Of a stretch of DNA of 64,000 nt, positions 15,959 to 25,883 are shown piece after piece. The stretch is from NCBI GenBank assembly GCA_037968815.1, contig JBBKWF010000006.1, forward strand, positions 124,001 to 188,000, in the 5' to 3' direction. The notes beneath the pieces are model-generated. The model was not told the origin of the DNA, made no database searches, and saw nothing but the letters and a program-made list of their open reading frames with translations. A program made the position numbers and the translations under genes. The stretch is from Pseudopedobacter sp037968815. GTDB lineage: Bacteria; Bacteroidota; Bacteroidia; Sphingobacteriales; Sphingobacteriaceae. Each line of letters starts with the position of its first letter. Position 1 is the stretch's first letter.

Positions 15959-18196
15959 TTACCTCCCTCCCGACGGACAATTTTCCTGTAAAAACTTAGT
16001 ATAAGTTAATGCTAAATGTATGCTTGTTCCTTCGCCCTCTCTAATGCTATGACTACGGTTTGGATAACTCATCATTTGAAAGACCTTACCATGTTTAATC
16101 AATTCATTAATCATTTGCTCGGCGTTGTTATAATGCACATTATCATCACCTGTACCATGGATCAATAATAGATTTCCTTGCAAATTCTTGGCATGAGCCA
16201 AAGGTGAATTATCTACAAAATAATGGCGGTCTTCGGGCAGTAAGCCCATATAACGTTCTTGGTAAATATTATCGTAATTTAATTGGTTATCAACCGCTGC
16301 AATAGAAACTCCTGTGCTGTAAATCTCTGGATATTGCATTAAGAGGTTTAAAGTAGACGAACCTCCCCCACTCCATCCCCAAACGGCTATTCTTTCGGCA
16401 TCTACAAAATCCCATTTCAAAATTTCTTTTGTAGCCATTGCTTGGTCGCGGATGTTGACATCCCCAATACGGTGGTAAATTGATTTACGCCATTCTCTAC
16501 CTTTTGGAGCCGGCGCTCCCCGACCTTCTACTGAAATATAGATATAACCATCATCCGCCATATTCCCAGCGTATAATCGATTAAAACCAGTACCAAAACG
16601 ATCTACAACGGTTTGGCTTGCGGGCTCTCCGTAAACATAAAACACTATAGGATACTTTTTAGTAGCATCAAAATCTGTGGGTTTAACCATCCAGCCGTCC
16701 ATTTCAATACCGTCCTCAGTTTTTACTTTAAAAAACTCCACTTTAGGAATAGCATAATTCTTAGCGTACTCACTAAGTTCTCCACCGCTTAAACGTTTGT
16801 GTGTGGGCAAAGCAACCACATCACTTAACGGAAAAACTGTTGCACTAGAATAATTATGGAAGGCTAATTTTCCATTTGGGGAAATATCATATTCGTGAGT
16901 ACCGCTTTGATTGGCTGGTGTTACACGAGTAGATTTCCCTCCTTTTAAACTCACTTTATACAAATAGCTTTGTGTAGCATTATCAGGCGAAGCCATAAAA
17001 TAAACAAAGCCATTTTTTTCATCTACCAAATTAAGTTCTATCGCATCAAAATTATCTTTAGTCAATAAAGTCTGTTTTCCGTTTAGGTCGATGGTATAAA
17101 TATGTCTCCAGCCATCTTTCTCACTCAACCAGATAAACTTATTTCCTTTATCAATCCAAGTCCAGCCTGTTGGTTCTTTTTTGACATCGACCCAAGCTTT
17201 TTCTGTTTCCGTGTAAACAACTTTTGAAGTGTTACCTGCCACATCTAACCACATTATTTTACTGATGTTCTGTCGGCGGTTTAACTGTTGTATAATCAAT
17301 GCTTTTGAGCTGTTTGCCCATTCCATCCGTGGGATGTAATTCTGAACTGCATCTCCAGGAACATTCATCCATTGTGTTTGTGCAGTTGCTATATCTACTA
17401 CACCAACTTTACAAGCACTTGGATCCTCTCCCACTACCGGATATTCCACAGGTATTGTAAATGGATATAGAGAGTCTGTATTATTAATCATTAAATAGTT
17501 TTTGATTTTGCGAGCATCAATTTGCCAATAGGCAATAGATTTGCTATCCGGCGACCAACGGAAACCGTCTCGGCAATCAAATTCTTCTTCGTAAACCCAG
17601 TCAAAAGTTCCATTAATTAAACGTAAAGTTCCATCAGTGGTAAGTGCTTTTGTTGTACCAGTTGCTAGATCTTCCACATAAATATTATGTCCGCTTACAT
17701 AAGCTACTTTTGAAGCATCCGGAGAAAATTTAGCAAACATCAGTGACGATTCAGGTTGATCTTTACCGATTTTCTTTAAGTTTTTACTCTTCAAGTTATA
17801 AACCCAAAAATCTCCACGAGTATCGTATCGCCAAACTTTTTTGGTATTGGAGTTTAACAATAACTTCTGATTTCCGTTGGCGAAAGCAAAACGTACCACT
17901 TCCAAAGGTTTACCATCGTCTCCTACCAAATCTTCTTTCGCAATTATTACTGAAGTTTTAGAAGCGTCCATAGCGCTACGCTCAACAATGTTTCCATTCT
18001 CTACCTCCATAATTTTATTGCCATCTAAAGACCAATAGGTTTCTTGCCCCCATTGTGCAAAAGTGGTAGTTGAAAAAAGGAATAAAAGTGCAAAAAGAAA
18101 GAAGTTTATCCATGCCTTCCTTCGAGTTGAACTTACAGTGGTTTTATCATTTTGATTAAATTTCATAAGTAGCTTGTAAAGTTTTATCAATTTCAT
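15959..18196 (-). CDS. S9 family dipeptidyl peptidase IV-type peptidase
   Basis: A 745-residue exported serine peptidase with an N-terminal DPP-IV beta-propeller and a C-terminal alpha/beta-hydrolase domain. The signal peptide ends LLFLFSTTTFAQ. The catalytic triad is visible: Ser in WGWSGGGSST, Asp in GTGDDNVHYNNAEQM, His in YPNRSHSI. DWVYEEEF contains the double glutamate that anchors the substrate amino terminus in dipeptidyl peptidases, so removal of N-terminal dipeptides in the periplasm is likely. Translation could begin at 18196 or at Met11 (18166); the second gives a more usual signal peptide. It is monocistronic and follows repeat element A. Confidence 0.92.
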   Translation of the reverse strand: MKLIKLYKLLMKFNQNDKTTVSSTRRKAWINFFLFALLFLFSTTTFAQWGQETYWSLDGNKIMEVENGNIVERSAMDASKTSVIIAKEDLVGDDGKPLEVVRFAFANGNQKLLLNSNTKKVWRYDTRGDFWVYNLKSKNLKKIGKDQPESSLMFAKFSPDASKVAYVSGHNIYVEDLATGTTKALTTDGTLRLINGTFDWVYEEEFDCRDGFRWSPDSKSIAYWQIDARKIKNYLMINNTDSLYPFTIPVEYPVVGEDPSACKVGVVDIATAQTQWMNVPGDAVQNYIPRMEWANSSKALIIQQLNRRQNISKIMWLDVAGNTSKVVYTETEKAWVDVKKEPTGWTWIDKGNKFIWLSEKDGWRHIYTIDLNGKQTLLTKDNFDAIELNLVDEKNGFVYFMASPDNATQSYLYKVSLKGGKSTRVTPANQSGTHEYDISPNGKLAFHNYSSATVFPLSDVVALPTHKRLSGGELSEYAKNYAIPKVEFFKVKTEDGIEMDGWMVKPTDFDATKKYPIVFYVYGEPASQTVVDRFGTGFNRLYAGNMADDGYIYISVEGRGAPAPKGREWRKSIYHRIGDVNIRDQAMATKEILKWDFVDAERIAVWGWSGGGSSTLNLLMQYPEIYSTGVSIAAVDNQLNYDNIYQERYMGLLPEDRHYFVDNSPLAHAKNLQGNLLLIHGTGDDNVHYNNAEQMINELIKHGKVFQMMSYPNRSHSIREGEGTSIHLALTYTKFLQENCPSGGR

Positions 18197-18300
18197 TGAG
18201 GTTAGGCTGTAAAAGGAATAAAACCATCATACACATCAATAACCATTATCAAATTTACAGGTTTGTTTACTGTGGTTTTTGTAAAAATCCTATTATAAAC

Positions 18301-18645
18301 TTAATCCTTAACCTCCTTATTGGTATTGAAAATCATTTTTATAATTGCCAAAACCAGTGCAAAAATCATTGCAGAAAAGAAGCCCGAAGTATGAAAGCTA
18401 TCCATCCAAGAATCCACCAATAAAATCATCAATACACTAATCACAAAAGACATTAAGCCTAGAGTCAGGAAGTTGATTGGAAAAGTTAAAATCCGTAAAA
18501 TAAACCCAATAGTAGCATTAACTAAGGCTAATAAAATCCCAACCAAAATTGCGCTTCCAAAACCGTCAACGCTTACTCCTGGAATTAAAAAGGCAGCTAT
18601 TAGAACAGCAATGCCCATAATCAAAATTTCAATAATCAGTTTCAT
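18301..18645 (-). CDS. Phage-holin-4-2-like small membrane protein
   Basis: A 114-residue protein that is almost entirely membrane helix, four segments in all: MKLIIEILIMGIAVLIAAF; GSAILVGILLALVNATIGF; FPINFLTLGLMSFVISVLMIL; and FFSAMIFALVLAIIKMIF. The PINFLTLGL stretch is characteristic of the Phage_holin_4_2/YvlD-like family. Despite the name, chromosomal members are not phage lysis genes, and nothing phage-like lies nearby. The function is unknown; membrane-stress roles have been suggested for relatives. It stands alone between the DPP-IV peptidase and divergently transcribed rarA. Confidence 0.78.
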   Translation of the reverse strand: MKLIIEILIMGIAVLIAAFLIPGVSVDGFGSAILVGILLALVNATIGFILRILTFPINFLTLGLMSFVISVLMILLVDSWMDSFHTSGFFSAMIFALVLAIIKMIFNTNKEVKD

Positions 18646-18803
18646 TTTCTAATTTTATAAAATGTGAAGGCTATTATATTATTCTTTGGCTTTATTAGCC
18701 ACTAATATGCTTACTGCAATTTGTTAGCCAACAAAGTTTAGACTTTATATTGTGCTAGCCCGTTGTTTATATAAACTTATTAAAAAATCATCAAATTAAA
18801 AAA

Positions 18804-20081
18804 ATGGCAAATTCAGATCCTTTAGCAGAACGTATGCGTCCTAATTCCTTGGCGCAATACACCGGACAACAGCATTTAGTTGGTGAAGGTGCTGTTTTAC
18901 GTAAAGCCATTGAAAACAATCACATTCCTTCAATGATTTTTTGGGGTCCGCCGGGAGTAGGTAAAACTACTTTGGCATTTATTATTTCTAAAAATTTAGA
19001 TCGACCATTTTTCTCGCTGAGTGCCATTAATTCGGGAGTAAAAGATGTGCGGGATATGATTGAAAAAGCAGCGCAATACAAAAAAGGGGGGATTGTACCG
19101 GTGCTGTTTATTGATGAGATTCACCGTTTCTCTAAATCGCAACAAGACTCTTTATTAGGAGCTGTGGAGCGAGGATTGGTTACTTTAATTGGTGCTACTA
19201 CAGAAAATCCATCTTTCGAAGTGATTTCGGCTTTGCTTTCGAGGTGCCAAGTTTATGTTTTACAGAACTTAAAAGAGGATGAACTTATTAGTTTGTTAAA
19301 CAACGCCATTAAAAGTGATGAAGTTTTAAAAAGTAAAACAATTGTACTTAAAGAAACGGAAGCTTTAATCAGGTTATCTGGCGGTGACGGTAGAAAACTC
19401 CTGAATATTTTTGAACTTTTGGTAAATGCCACAAACGATAAAAAAGTAATTATTACCAATGATTTTGTTTTGAGCCATGTGCAACAAAACATGGCGCTTT
19501 ACGATAAAACTGGAGAACAACATTACGATATTATTTCGGCCTTTATTAAATCTATCCGTGGAAGCGACCCAAATGCAGCGGTTTATTGGTTAGCCCGGAT
19601 GATTGAAGGTGGCGAAGACCCGAAATTTATTGCCCGCAGATTATTGATTTTAGCATCTGAAGATATCGGTAATGCAAACCCTAACGCATTATTGCTGGCT
19701 AACAACTGTTTCCAAGCGGTAAATGTAATTGGTTGGCCGGAGTCGCGGATTATTCTATCACAAGCGGTAACCTATATGGCTTCATCCGCAAAAAGCAATG
19801 CATCTTACGAAGCCATTGGCAAAGCACAAGCCTTGGTAAAACAAACAGGCGATTTACCTGTGCCTTTGCACTTACGTAATGCGCCAACAAAACTGATGAA
19901 AAACATGGATTACGGCAAAAACTATAAATATGCTCACGCTTTTGAAAATAATTTTGCCGAGCAAGAGTTTTTTCCAGATAACCTTAGCGGAACCAAACTT
20001 TACGAACCGCAACCAAACCCCGCCGAACAGAAAACCAGAGCTTATTTAAAAGAACTGTGGAAAGACAAGTATGGTTATTAG
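18804..20081 (+). CDS. rarA: Replication-associated recombination protein A
   Basis: A 425-residue AAA+ ATPase of the RarA/MgsA/WRNIP1 family, which acts at stalled replication forks. The N-terminus has PLAERMRPNSLAQYTGQQHLVG. Walker A is GPPGVGKTT, Walker B is FIDEIHRFSKSQQD, and sensor 1 is IGATTENPSFEV. The C-terminal part (RGSDPNAAVYWLARMIEGGEDPKFIARRL, then PLHLRNAPTKLMK) is the tetramerisation and MgsA domain. The length is normal for the family. It is a single gene, convergent with the phosphoesterase gene 27 bases downstream. Confidence 0.95.
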   Translation: MANSDPLAERMRPNSLAQYTGQQHLVGEGAVLRKAIENNHIPSMIFWGPPGVGKTTLAFIISKNLDRPFFSLSAINSGVKDVRDMIEKAAQYKKGGIVPVLFIDEIHRFSKSQQDSLLGAVERGLVTLIGATTENPSFEVISALLSRCQVYVLQNLKEDELISLLNNAIKSDEVLKSKTIVLKETEALIRLSGGDGRKLLNIFELLVNATNDKKVIITNDFVLSHVQQNMALYDKTGEQHYDIISAFIKSIRGSDPNAAVYWLARMIEGGEDPKFIARRLLILASEDIGNANPNALLLANNCFQAVNVIGWPESRIILSQAVTYMASSAKSNASYEAIGKAQALVKQTGDLPVPLHLRNAPTKLMKNMDYGKNYKYAHAFENNFAEQEFFPDNLSGTKLYEPQPNPAEQKTRAYLKELWKDKYGY

Positions 20082-20108
20082 TTTCTCAAAATCAACTTAA
20101 AATAGCGC

Positions 20109-21320
20109 TTAGATGGTAAAATTATGTAGTTCGTTACCTTTATCGTCAAGCATTAATGCAGAAAATTGTTCGTCATTAGCGGTTACCCGTATAAGAGTGC
20201 GTTGACCATCTTTAGGGCCTCCACCAATAAGTATTGGGTAGTTATGTTCTCCTTGTTGAGCCGGGTGAAATCCGGGTCTATGCGTATGTCCGCATATCAT
20301 CAAGTCTATTTTATGTTTATTCAAGAGAGGGCCAAATAACGCTCTGCAATGTTTTGGACCATGCATTTCGTTAGAGTGATAATGGGGAATATGCATAATT
20401 ATCACATTATACTTTGCCCTTTTAAACGCCTTACTTTTTAGCTGTTGCGCTAACCATACAGCTTGCTCTTCTCTGTAAGGGTCAAAATCGGCTAAGCCAA
20501 AATACTCTTTATTGCTATCTTCTTTATCTTCACCGGTATCTAAACAAATAAAATGTACTGGGCCACGAGTAAATGTAAAATACTGAGACTTGTTAACATT
20601 TTCGAAGTAGTCTGGCAGGTGACGGGCAAATTTCCCACGAACTTCATGATTACCTCTTAAAAAAATGAATGGAACATCTGTTGAAAAAGCCTTTGAACAT
20701 GGCTTTATTAAGTTTTCTACAATCTGAGCTTCATCAGTTTGATAGTTAAACATATCTCCGTTTAGCAATACAAAATCGTAGGGATTTTCACCATTTAACC
20801 CAATAAGATGCCCAATTGACTGTGGACGCTCATGTATATCGTTTAATATTAAAAAAGAAATCTCTTTTTCTTGTTCGCTCACTGTTTTAAAGCTGTGAAC
20901 TTTACTTTCTAAACTGCTACCAAACTTTACTTTATAGGGCTTATAAATTTCAAAATCTTTAGAAAAAACTTTATAGAAATACTTTTTTCCTGGTATAAGT
21001 CCTTTCAGCGTAATTCCGTGAATACGGTTATTTGCTTCAATTAAACCTAAATTAGAGGCTTCTGCTTTATTACCTAATTGCTCATCTAAACCATATTCTA
21101 CCCAACTGTAGCAAGGCTTATTGGTAATCCACCTTATAGTTATTCTTTGTTGCGATACGTTTTGAAGGTAGGGTTCTGTTATAAACGAATGGGGATCAGT
21201 AATATCACTTTTATCAATCTCTTTTGCTTGCAGAGTACCGCCCCCTCCAAGTCCAATTATTGCTCCTGCTTTAACAGCAACGCTTAAAAAGCTTCTTCTT
21301 TTTAACTTTTGATCGTCCAT
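20109..21320 (-). CDS. Exported metallophosphoesterase with fibronectin-like N-domain
   Basis: A 403-residue protein. The N-terminus KRRSFLSVAVKAGAIIGLGG looks like a Tat signal. Residues 45-150 form a purple-acid-phosphatase-like fibronectin domain (YLQNVSQQRITIRWIT, YKVKFGS). The calcineurin-like phosphoesterase domain follows with all metal motifs: ILNDIHE, LNGDMFN, RGNHEVRG, MHIPHYHSN and GHTHRPG. It would hydrolyse phosphate mono- or diesters in the periplasm; the substrate is unknown. It lies convergent to rarA, and the 256 bases upstream of it hold only AT-rich sequence. Confidence 0.88.
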   Translation of the reverse strand: MDDQKLKRRSFLSVAVKAGAIIGLGGGGTLQAKEIDKSDITDPHSFITEPYLQNVSQQRITIRWITNKPCYSWVEYGLDEQLGNKAEASNLGLIEANNRIHGITLKGLIPGKKYFYKVFSKDFEIYKPYKVKFGSSLESKVHSFKTVSEQEKEISFLILNDIHERPQSIGHLIGLNGENPYDFVLLNGDMFNYQTDEAQIVENLIKPCSKAFSTDVPFIFLRGNHEVRGKFARHLPDYFENVNKSQYFTFTRGPVHFICLDTGEDKEDSNKEYFGLADFDPYREEQAVWLAQQLKSKAFKRAKYNVIIMHIPHYHSNEMHGPKHCRALFGPLLNKHKIDLMICGHTHRPGFHPAQQGEHNYPILIGGGPKDGQRTLIRVTANDEQFSALMLDDKGNELHNFTI

Positions 21321-21576
21321 TAATGTTTAAATTATTATAATAGATAGACTTTGACTTAATCAACGTCAAATTTCATGGTTTAAACGGCTTTTACTGCCAT
21401 TTATTGGGACAACTAATTGTTAAAGTAGAGAAAAATATTTTAAATAAAAAACCGATTACTCTGACACTAAAGTAATGGACTAATGTTTTAGATGTTTTCT
21501 AATTTAATTCGAAAGATTAGAAATACTAACTCAACCTGTATTATACAATACTTGAAGCTTTAAATTCAAAACATTT

Positions 21577-22170
21577 TTAAACCACAAACACAGTCAAGCT
21601 TCGTGGCCCATGGGCGCCTAATACCAAGCTTTGTTCAATATCTGCAGTTTTAGATGGCCCAGATATAAAGGATCCGTATCCATAGCTTTTATCAGCTATC
21701 AGTTGGTAAGCATGGTGCATGGTAGGTACAACATTTTCTTCTTTCAATAGAAAAACCAGATGCTGGGGGATAAAAGGCAATAACCTTTCTTGATAGAGTT
21801 CATCGTTCACCCAACAAGCTCCGTTTTCGGAAACTGCAAAATGAGTAGGCAAAATCATCAGCTCTACATCCGCAAGTTCGTGATTATTTGTACCTGTATA
21901 TTCCTCTGCAATTGTTTCAAAACCCTTTACAGCAGAAACAACTTTTTTACCCGTTAAATCAAAATCTCTTTTTAACTGATCAATAACCTGCTGCTGATGC
22001 TCAACTTCATATACTTTAGCGCCAATTGTTTCTACCGTACTTATAAAGTTCTTTAGATTCTCTTTTGCACCAGTATCCTGATTTTTATAGAACAGATCTA
22101 AGTTGGGCAGTTCGGTTAGCTCCGGCTGATTTTCTTTTACAGCGGCCAATATTTTCTCTCTGCTAGTCAT
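21577..22170 (-). CDS. lutC: Lactate utilisation protein C (LUD domain)
   Basis: A 197-residue LUD-domain protein, the third part of the LutABC complex that oxidises L-lactate to pyruvate. MTSREKILAAVKENQPELTELP is the usual LutC start, and GACWVNDELYQERLLPFIPQHLVFLLKEENVVPTMH and GPSKTADIEQSLVLGAHGPRSLTVF are the family's conserved parts. It overlaps lutB by eight bases and is the last gene of the rhamnose-lactate run. About 250 bases of gene-free sequence follow. Confidence 0.92.
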   Translation of the reverse strand: MTSREKILAAVKENQPELTELPNLDLFYKNQDTGAKENLKNFISTVETIGAKVYEVEHQQQVIDQLKRDFDLTGKKVVSAVKGFETIAEEYTGTNNHELADVELMILPTHFAVSENGACWVNDELYQERLLPFIPQHLVFLLKEENVVPTMHHAYQLIADKSYGYGSFISGPSKTADIEQSLVLGAHGPRSLTVFVV

Positions 22171-23539
22171 TGTTCTTTCTGTTTTTACTATACCATTCTC
22201 CGAAAGAAGATTTGGGAACTTCCGGCATCTCTCGCTGTAGATACCAAGTATTAAGTTTGTTATTAACTAAAAAAGGGGCATACTTAAGTGTTTTCCTCGC
22301 AGCTTTACCAGCGATGCGGTATAAACTTGGCGATGCCAAAGTTTTTGCCATTACCTGCATAGCCATTGCTTTTTTAGGGTCTACATAACCTTCCTTTACA
22401 ATTACCTGTCGCCATTTGTAAAGTTGCTCGTGAATGTCAATTTTCACCGGACAAACATTACTGCAGGAACCGCATAGTGTGGATGCAAAAGGTAAATCTG
22501 CATGTTTCTTCATATCCAGATTTGGCATCAGGATAGAACCGATAGGGCCTGCAATCACACTTTGATAACTGTGTCCTCCACTTCTACGATACACAGGGCA
22601 GGTGTTAAAGCAAGCAGCACAGCGGATACATTTTAAAGAATTCCTAAAGTCGGGCCTTCCCAATTGACGGGTTCTCCCGTTATCTACTAAAATGATATGC
22701 AATTCTTTTCCCTTGGCCGGACTTGCAAAATGACTGGAATAAGTAGTGATGGGCTGTCCGGTGGCACTTCTAGTCAACAACCTTAAAAAAACACCCAAAT
22801 GCTTACGCTGGGGAATAATTTTTTCTATCCCCATGCTGGCGATATGAATATCTGCCAAATGAGCACCCATATCTGCATTTCCTTCATTAGTGCAGACCAC
22901 AAATTCGCCTGTCTCGGCTACGGCGAAGTTGACTCCGGTAAGTGCCGCTCTTCTGGTTAAAAAAGTATTTCTTAAACTTTGACGGGCAGCTTCTGTTAAG
23001 AGCTGTGGATCTGCATTTCCTTTTGGTGTACCTAAATGTTCATGAAAAAGCTCACCTATTTCTTCTTTCTTTTTATGGATACAGGGCAATACAATATGGC
23101 TCGGGGGTTCTTTAGCCAGTTGAACAATGCGTTCGCCTAAATCGGAATCAATAACTTCGACACCATTTTCTGCCAGAAAATCATTTAAATGACATTCCTC
23201 GGTCAGCATTGATTTGCTTTTCACCATTTCTGTAACCTGATGCTTCTTTAATAAGCTCAGTACAATATCATTATGCTCTTTGCCGTCGGCAGCCCAGTGA
23301 ATTACAATACCGTTCGCTGTTGCATTTTTTTCAAACTCCTGTAAATAACTGTGAAGGTTTGAAAGCGTATGGTTTTTAATCTGGGAGCCGGCTTCACGAA
23401 GCTCTTCCCATTCAGGGATATGGTGGGTAGCTTTATCTCTCTTCTGTCTAATAAACCAAAGAGTTTCATCATGCCAATCCACCCGGTCTTCATCCTGATT
23501 AAAAACTTTTGATTTTTCTGCGTGGTCTACTCTACTCAT
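22163..23539 (-). CDS. lutB: Lactate utilisation iron-sulfur protein B
   Basis: A 458-residue LUD plus iron-sulfur protein. The N-terminal two thirds carry the LUD fold (residues 60-300, with GVNFAVAETGEFVVCTNEGNADMG). Two [4Fe-4S] sites follow: CIRCAACFNTCPVYRRSGG and CGSCSNVCPVKIDIHE. The C-terminus is the DUF3390-like tail. It passes electrons from lactate within LutABC at the membrane face. Its start overlaps the lutA stop by four bases, and its end overlaps lutC by eight bases, so the three are translationally coupled. Confidence 0.94.
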   Translation of the reverse strand: MSRVDHAEKSKVFNQDEDRVDWHDETLWFIRQKRDKATHHIPEWEELREAGSQIKNHTLSNLHSYLQEFEKNATANGIVIHWAADGKEHNDIVLSLLKKHQVTEMVKSKSMLTEECHLNDFLAENGVEVIDSDLGERIVQLAKEPPSHIVLPCIHKKKEEIGELFHEHLGTPKGNADPQLLTEAARQSLRNTFLTRRAALTGVNFAVAETGEFVVCTNEGNADMGAHLADIHIASMGIEKIIPQRKHLGVFLRLLTRSATGQPITTYSSHFASPAKGKELHIILVDNGRTRQLGRPDFRNSLKCIRCAACFNTCPVYRRSGGHSYQSVIAGPIGSILMPNLDMKKHADLPFASTLCGSCSNVCPVKIDIHEQLYKWRQVIVKEGYVDPKKAMAMQVMAKTLASPSLYRIAGKAARKTLKYAPFLVNNKLNTWYLQREMPEVPKSSFGEWYSKNRKNND

Positions 23540-24276
23540 TCTACACCTCCGTTTAATATCTCTGCAATATGGATTACTTTTACCTTACTTTTATCTCTGT
23601 TCAGCAAACCTTCCATATGCATCAGACATGACATATCTACTCCAGTAATATACTCTGCTCCATGTTTGAGATGATCTTCGACTCTATCTGCCCCCATTTT
23701 TACGGACACGGCTTCTTCTGCAACACAGAATGTTCCTCCAAAACCGCAACACTCATCCACACGTCCCAAATCTATCAGTTCAATACCCTCAACCATATTC
23801 AGTAGGTGTACAGGTTTCGAAAAAGAAGGAGCATTAAGTTCGCTCATCTGCGCTACTTTTAAGCCTCTTAATCCGTGACAGCTCTGATGAATCCCTACTT
23901 TATGCGGAAAACTTGCTTTTATCTCTTCAACCTTTAAAATATCGGTTAAAAAAGTAATTAGCTCGTAGGTCGTTTCTCGGATTTTTTTAGCTTCTTTCGG
24001 GAATCTATCATCATGTAAATGATCTATGATGTGCAATACGCAACTGCCCGAAGGGGCTACGATATAATCAAAGCCTTTAAAATTATCTACAAAATTACGA
24101 TCGCAACCACCTGTCAAATGCTCAAAACCCGAATTTGCCATCGGTTGCCCACAGCAGGTCTGGTTTTTAGGATAGCTGACCTCACAGCCGTACTTCTCCA
24201 ATAAACGCAAGGTAGCAATGGCTGCATTTGGGTAAAACTGGTCAACATAACAGGGGATAAATAGTGCTACTCTCAT
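23536..24276 (-). CDS. lutA: Lactate utilisation protein A (CCG-domain Fe-S oxidoreductase)
   Basis: A protein of 246 residues with two CCG domains that bind iron-sulfur clusters: PKNQTCCGQPMANSGF and VDECCGFGGTFCVAEEA, plus HQSCHGLRGL. The start was placed at ATG 24276 rather than the open-frame limit at 24348 for two reasons. The protein then begins MRVALFIPCYVDQFYPN, as in the family, and the ATG overlaps the rhaB stop as ATGA. This physical overlap links lactate oxidation directly to the rhamnose operon. LutA is the first subunit of the L-lactate dehydrogenase complex. Confidence 0.93.
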   Translation of the reverse strand: MRVALFIPCYVDQFYPNAAIATLRLLEKYGCEVSYPKNQTCCGQPMANSGFEHLTGGCDRNFVDNFKGFDYIVAPSGSCVLHIIDHLHDDRFPKEAKKIRETTYELITFLTDILKVEEIKASFPHKVGIHQSCHGLRGLKVAQMSELNAPSFSKPVHLLNMVEGIELIDLGRVDECCGFGGTFCVAEEAVSVKMGADRVEDHLKHGAEYITGVDMSCLMHMEGLLNRDKSKVKVIHIAEILNGGVE

Positions 24277-25658
24277 TCTTGATTTTTTACTGGCGATACA
24301 AATAATTTTAATGCAATCATATCGGTGGGTAAGGGTTTGGTGTTCCAATGCTTGTGAATAGCCACTGCGGCACCCATTGAAGTTGCTTGTGCCATTGATG
24401 CGGCATAAACCTCAATATCAGGGAATACCATTGCTAACAAATTCATGAAGATTTGATTTTTAGAAAATCCGCCATCCACAAAAATTCTACGTACACTAGT
24501 ATTTTTTAATACCAGCTGTGTAGCGTTATATTGTTTGAAAACGAGTGTGAAAATTAAATAATGGTAAGCCTCCTCATCGTTTTTAAAGTCTGATAAAGGT
24601 TTATCTGCAAAGTTTAAATGACCTTCATTTAAGGTTTCAAAATAAGTAGATAAACTGCCTTTAGGTAAATACTGATTGATAACAGGAAGTGATAGTTTAG
24701 TAGTTTTGTATTTGCCCACTGTAGTGTCAAAATATTCGGCAATGCGTTTCACTTCTTGCTCATGTTCAAAACCAGCAAACAAGCGAGAGGCCTTTATCGG
24801 CTTTGCCTGATAAGACAAATAACAAAGGCAATCTTTGTCCAATTCAGACTTTGTTAAAGGCTGATTGTTAAAAGGGTTTAAACTGATGCACCATGTACCT
24901 GTAGACAAGAGAATAAACGGTTCTTTAAAACTCTCGATATAGGGGATTAAAGCGGCAGAGCTATCATGCAAACCTACACCTGTTAAATAATTCTCGCTCG
25001 GAAAAGTGGACTGTGTTACATCATCACCAGGAAAAACCGGAGGTAATTTATTTGTTAAACCTTCACTGTGCACCCATTCATGGTAATCCTGCTTCTCAAA
25101 ATCCCAAAAGCCGGTATGGCACCCAATACTGGTAATGTCACTATACATTTTTCCAGTAATAATAGAGCTCATGTACTGCGGTAGATGCAGGGCATATTTT
25201 ATTTTTTCAAACAATTCGGGCTTCTCATATTTGATGCGGTATAATTGCATTCCAGAGTTTAAGCTACCCAAAACTGGCGAAGCGGTGCTCAAGGCAACTT
25301 TCTCTTCTCCTCCGTAGGTTTTATAAAATTGTTCTTTTAATTCTTTAGGATATTTTTTTAGATAATTGTAAAGTGGAGCTAAAGGTTTGCCGTTCTCATC
25401 TACGTAAACTAAGCTTGCACCGTAAGTAGAAAAGTTGATGGCCTTTATATCGTATTGTTTGTTTCTTAAAACTTCGTGTAAAGAATCAAAAACAGAAAGC
25501 CTCAAACTTTCCAAGTTTTCGCAAGGATCTCCATCTTCATCTTTTGTTTCTATAAACCTTGCCGTTCTTTCAAAAACTATTTTATAATCTTCATCAAATA
25601 AGAATAGTTTTTTATTGGTTTTTCCAATATCAAATATGGCTATAACAGGGATTTTCAT
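24273..25658 (-). CDS. rhaB: Rhamnulokinase (FGGY family)
   Basis: A 461-residue FGGY carbohydrate kinase, assigned to L-rhamnulose by its place between rhaI and the fused aldolase. The N-terminal nucleotide-binding DIGKTNKKLFLFDE, the central LLSTGTWCISLNPFN and the C-terminal FVDGGFSKNQIFMNLLA are the phosphate-1, phosphate-2 and adenosine motifs. It phosphorylates L-rhamnulose at O-1 with ATP. It is closer to the non-enteric, divergent RhaB type than to E. coli RhaB. Its stop codon overlaps the lutA start (ATGA). The spacer before it holds repeat element B. Confidence 0.87.
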   Translation of the reverse strand: MKIPVIAIFDIGKTNKKLFLFDEDYKIVFERTARFIETKDEDGDPCENLESLRLSVFDSLHEVLRNKQYDIKAINFSTYGASLVYVDENGKPLAPLYNYLKKYPKELKEQFYKTYGGEEKVALSTASPVLGSLNSGMQLYRIKYEKPELFEKIKYALHLPQYMSSIITGKMYSDITSIGCHTGFWDFEKQDYHEWVHSEGLTNKLPPVFPGDDVTQSTFPSENYLTGVGLHDSSAALIPYIESFKEPFILLSTGTWCISLNPFNNQPLTKSELDKDCLCYLSYQAKPIKASRLFAGFEHEQEVKRIAEYFDTTVGKYKTTKLSLPVINQYLPKGSLSTYFETLNEGHLNFADKPLSDFKNDEEAYHYLIFTLVFKQYNATQLVLKNTSVRRIFVDGGFSKNQIFMNLLAMVFPDIEVYAASMAQATSMGAAVAIHKHWNTKPLPTDMIALKLFVSPVKNQE

Positions 25659-25730
25659 TTTTTTAATTAGATATGAGTATTGAGACGTGAGATGATTGAC
25701 ATCACGGAAAATAAATGAGAGTAATTTCTT

Positions 25731-25809
25731 GGGCGTTTTAACACGCTATCCGTTCATACGTACACAAGGCATTAAGCTCACGGCCGGTATCCACTTCTAT
25801 CGTTAACGC
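25731..25809 (-). repeat. Dispersed intergenic element B, copy 2
   Basis: A 79-bp copy of the element at 10515-10588, read on the minus strand. It starts GCGTTAACGATAGAAGTGGA and ends with GAACGGATAGC and AACGCCC. The outer blocks are conserved and the middle hairpin differs, as expected for mobile palindromic units. It sits inside the rhamnose operon, between rhaI and rhaB, in transcribed RNA. Confidence 0.6.
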
Positions 25810-25883
25810 AAAAAGAAATGAAACATGAAATTAAAGCACTTTTAAAGGTACTCAAATCTCACATCTCATTTCTCAAATCTCCT

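Noticed and set aside
18301..18645. Possible prophage because of a holin-like gene
   Set aside because: Phage_holin_4_2-type proteins are common chromosomal membrane proteins; no other phage gene, attachment site or integrase is nearby.
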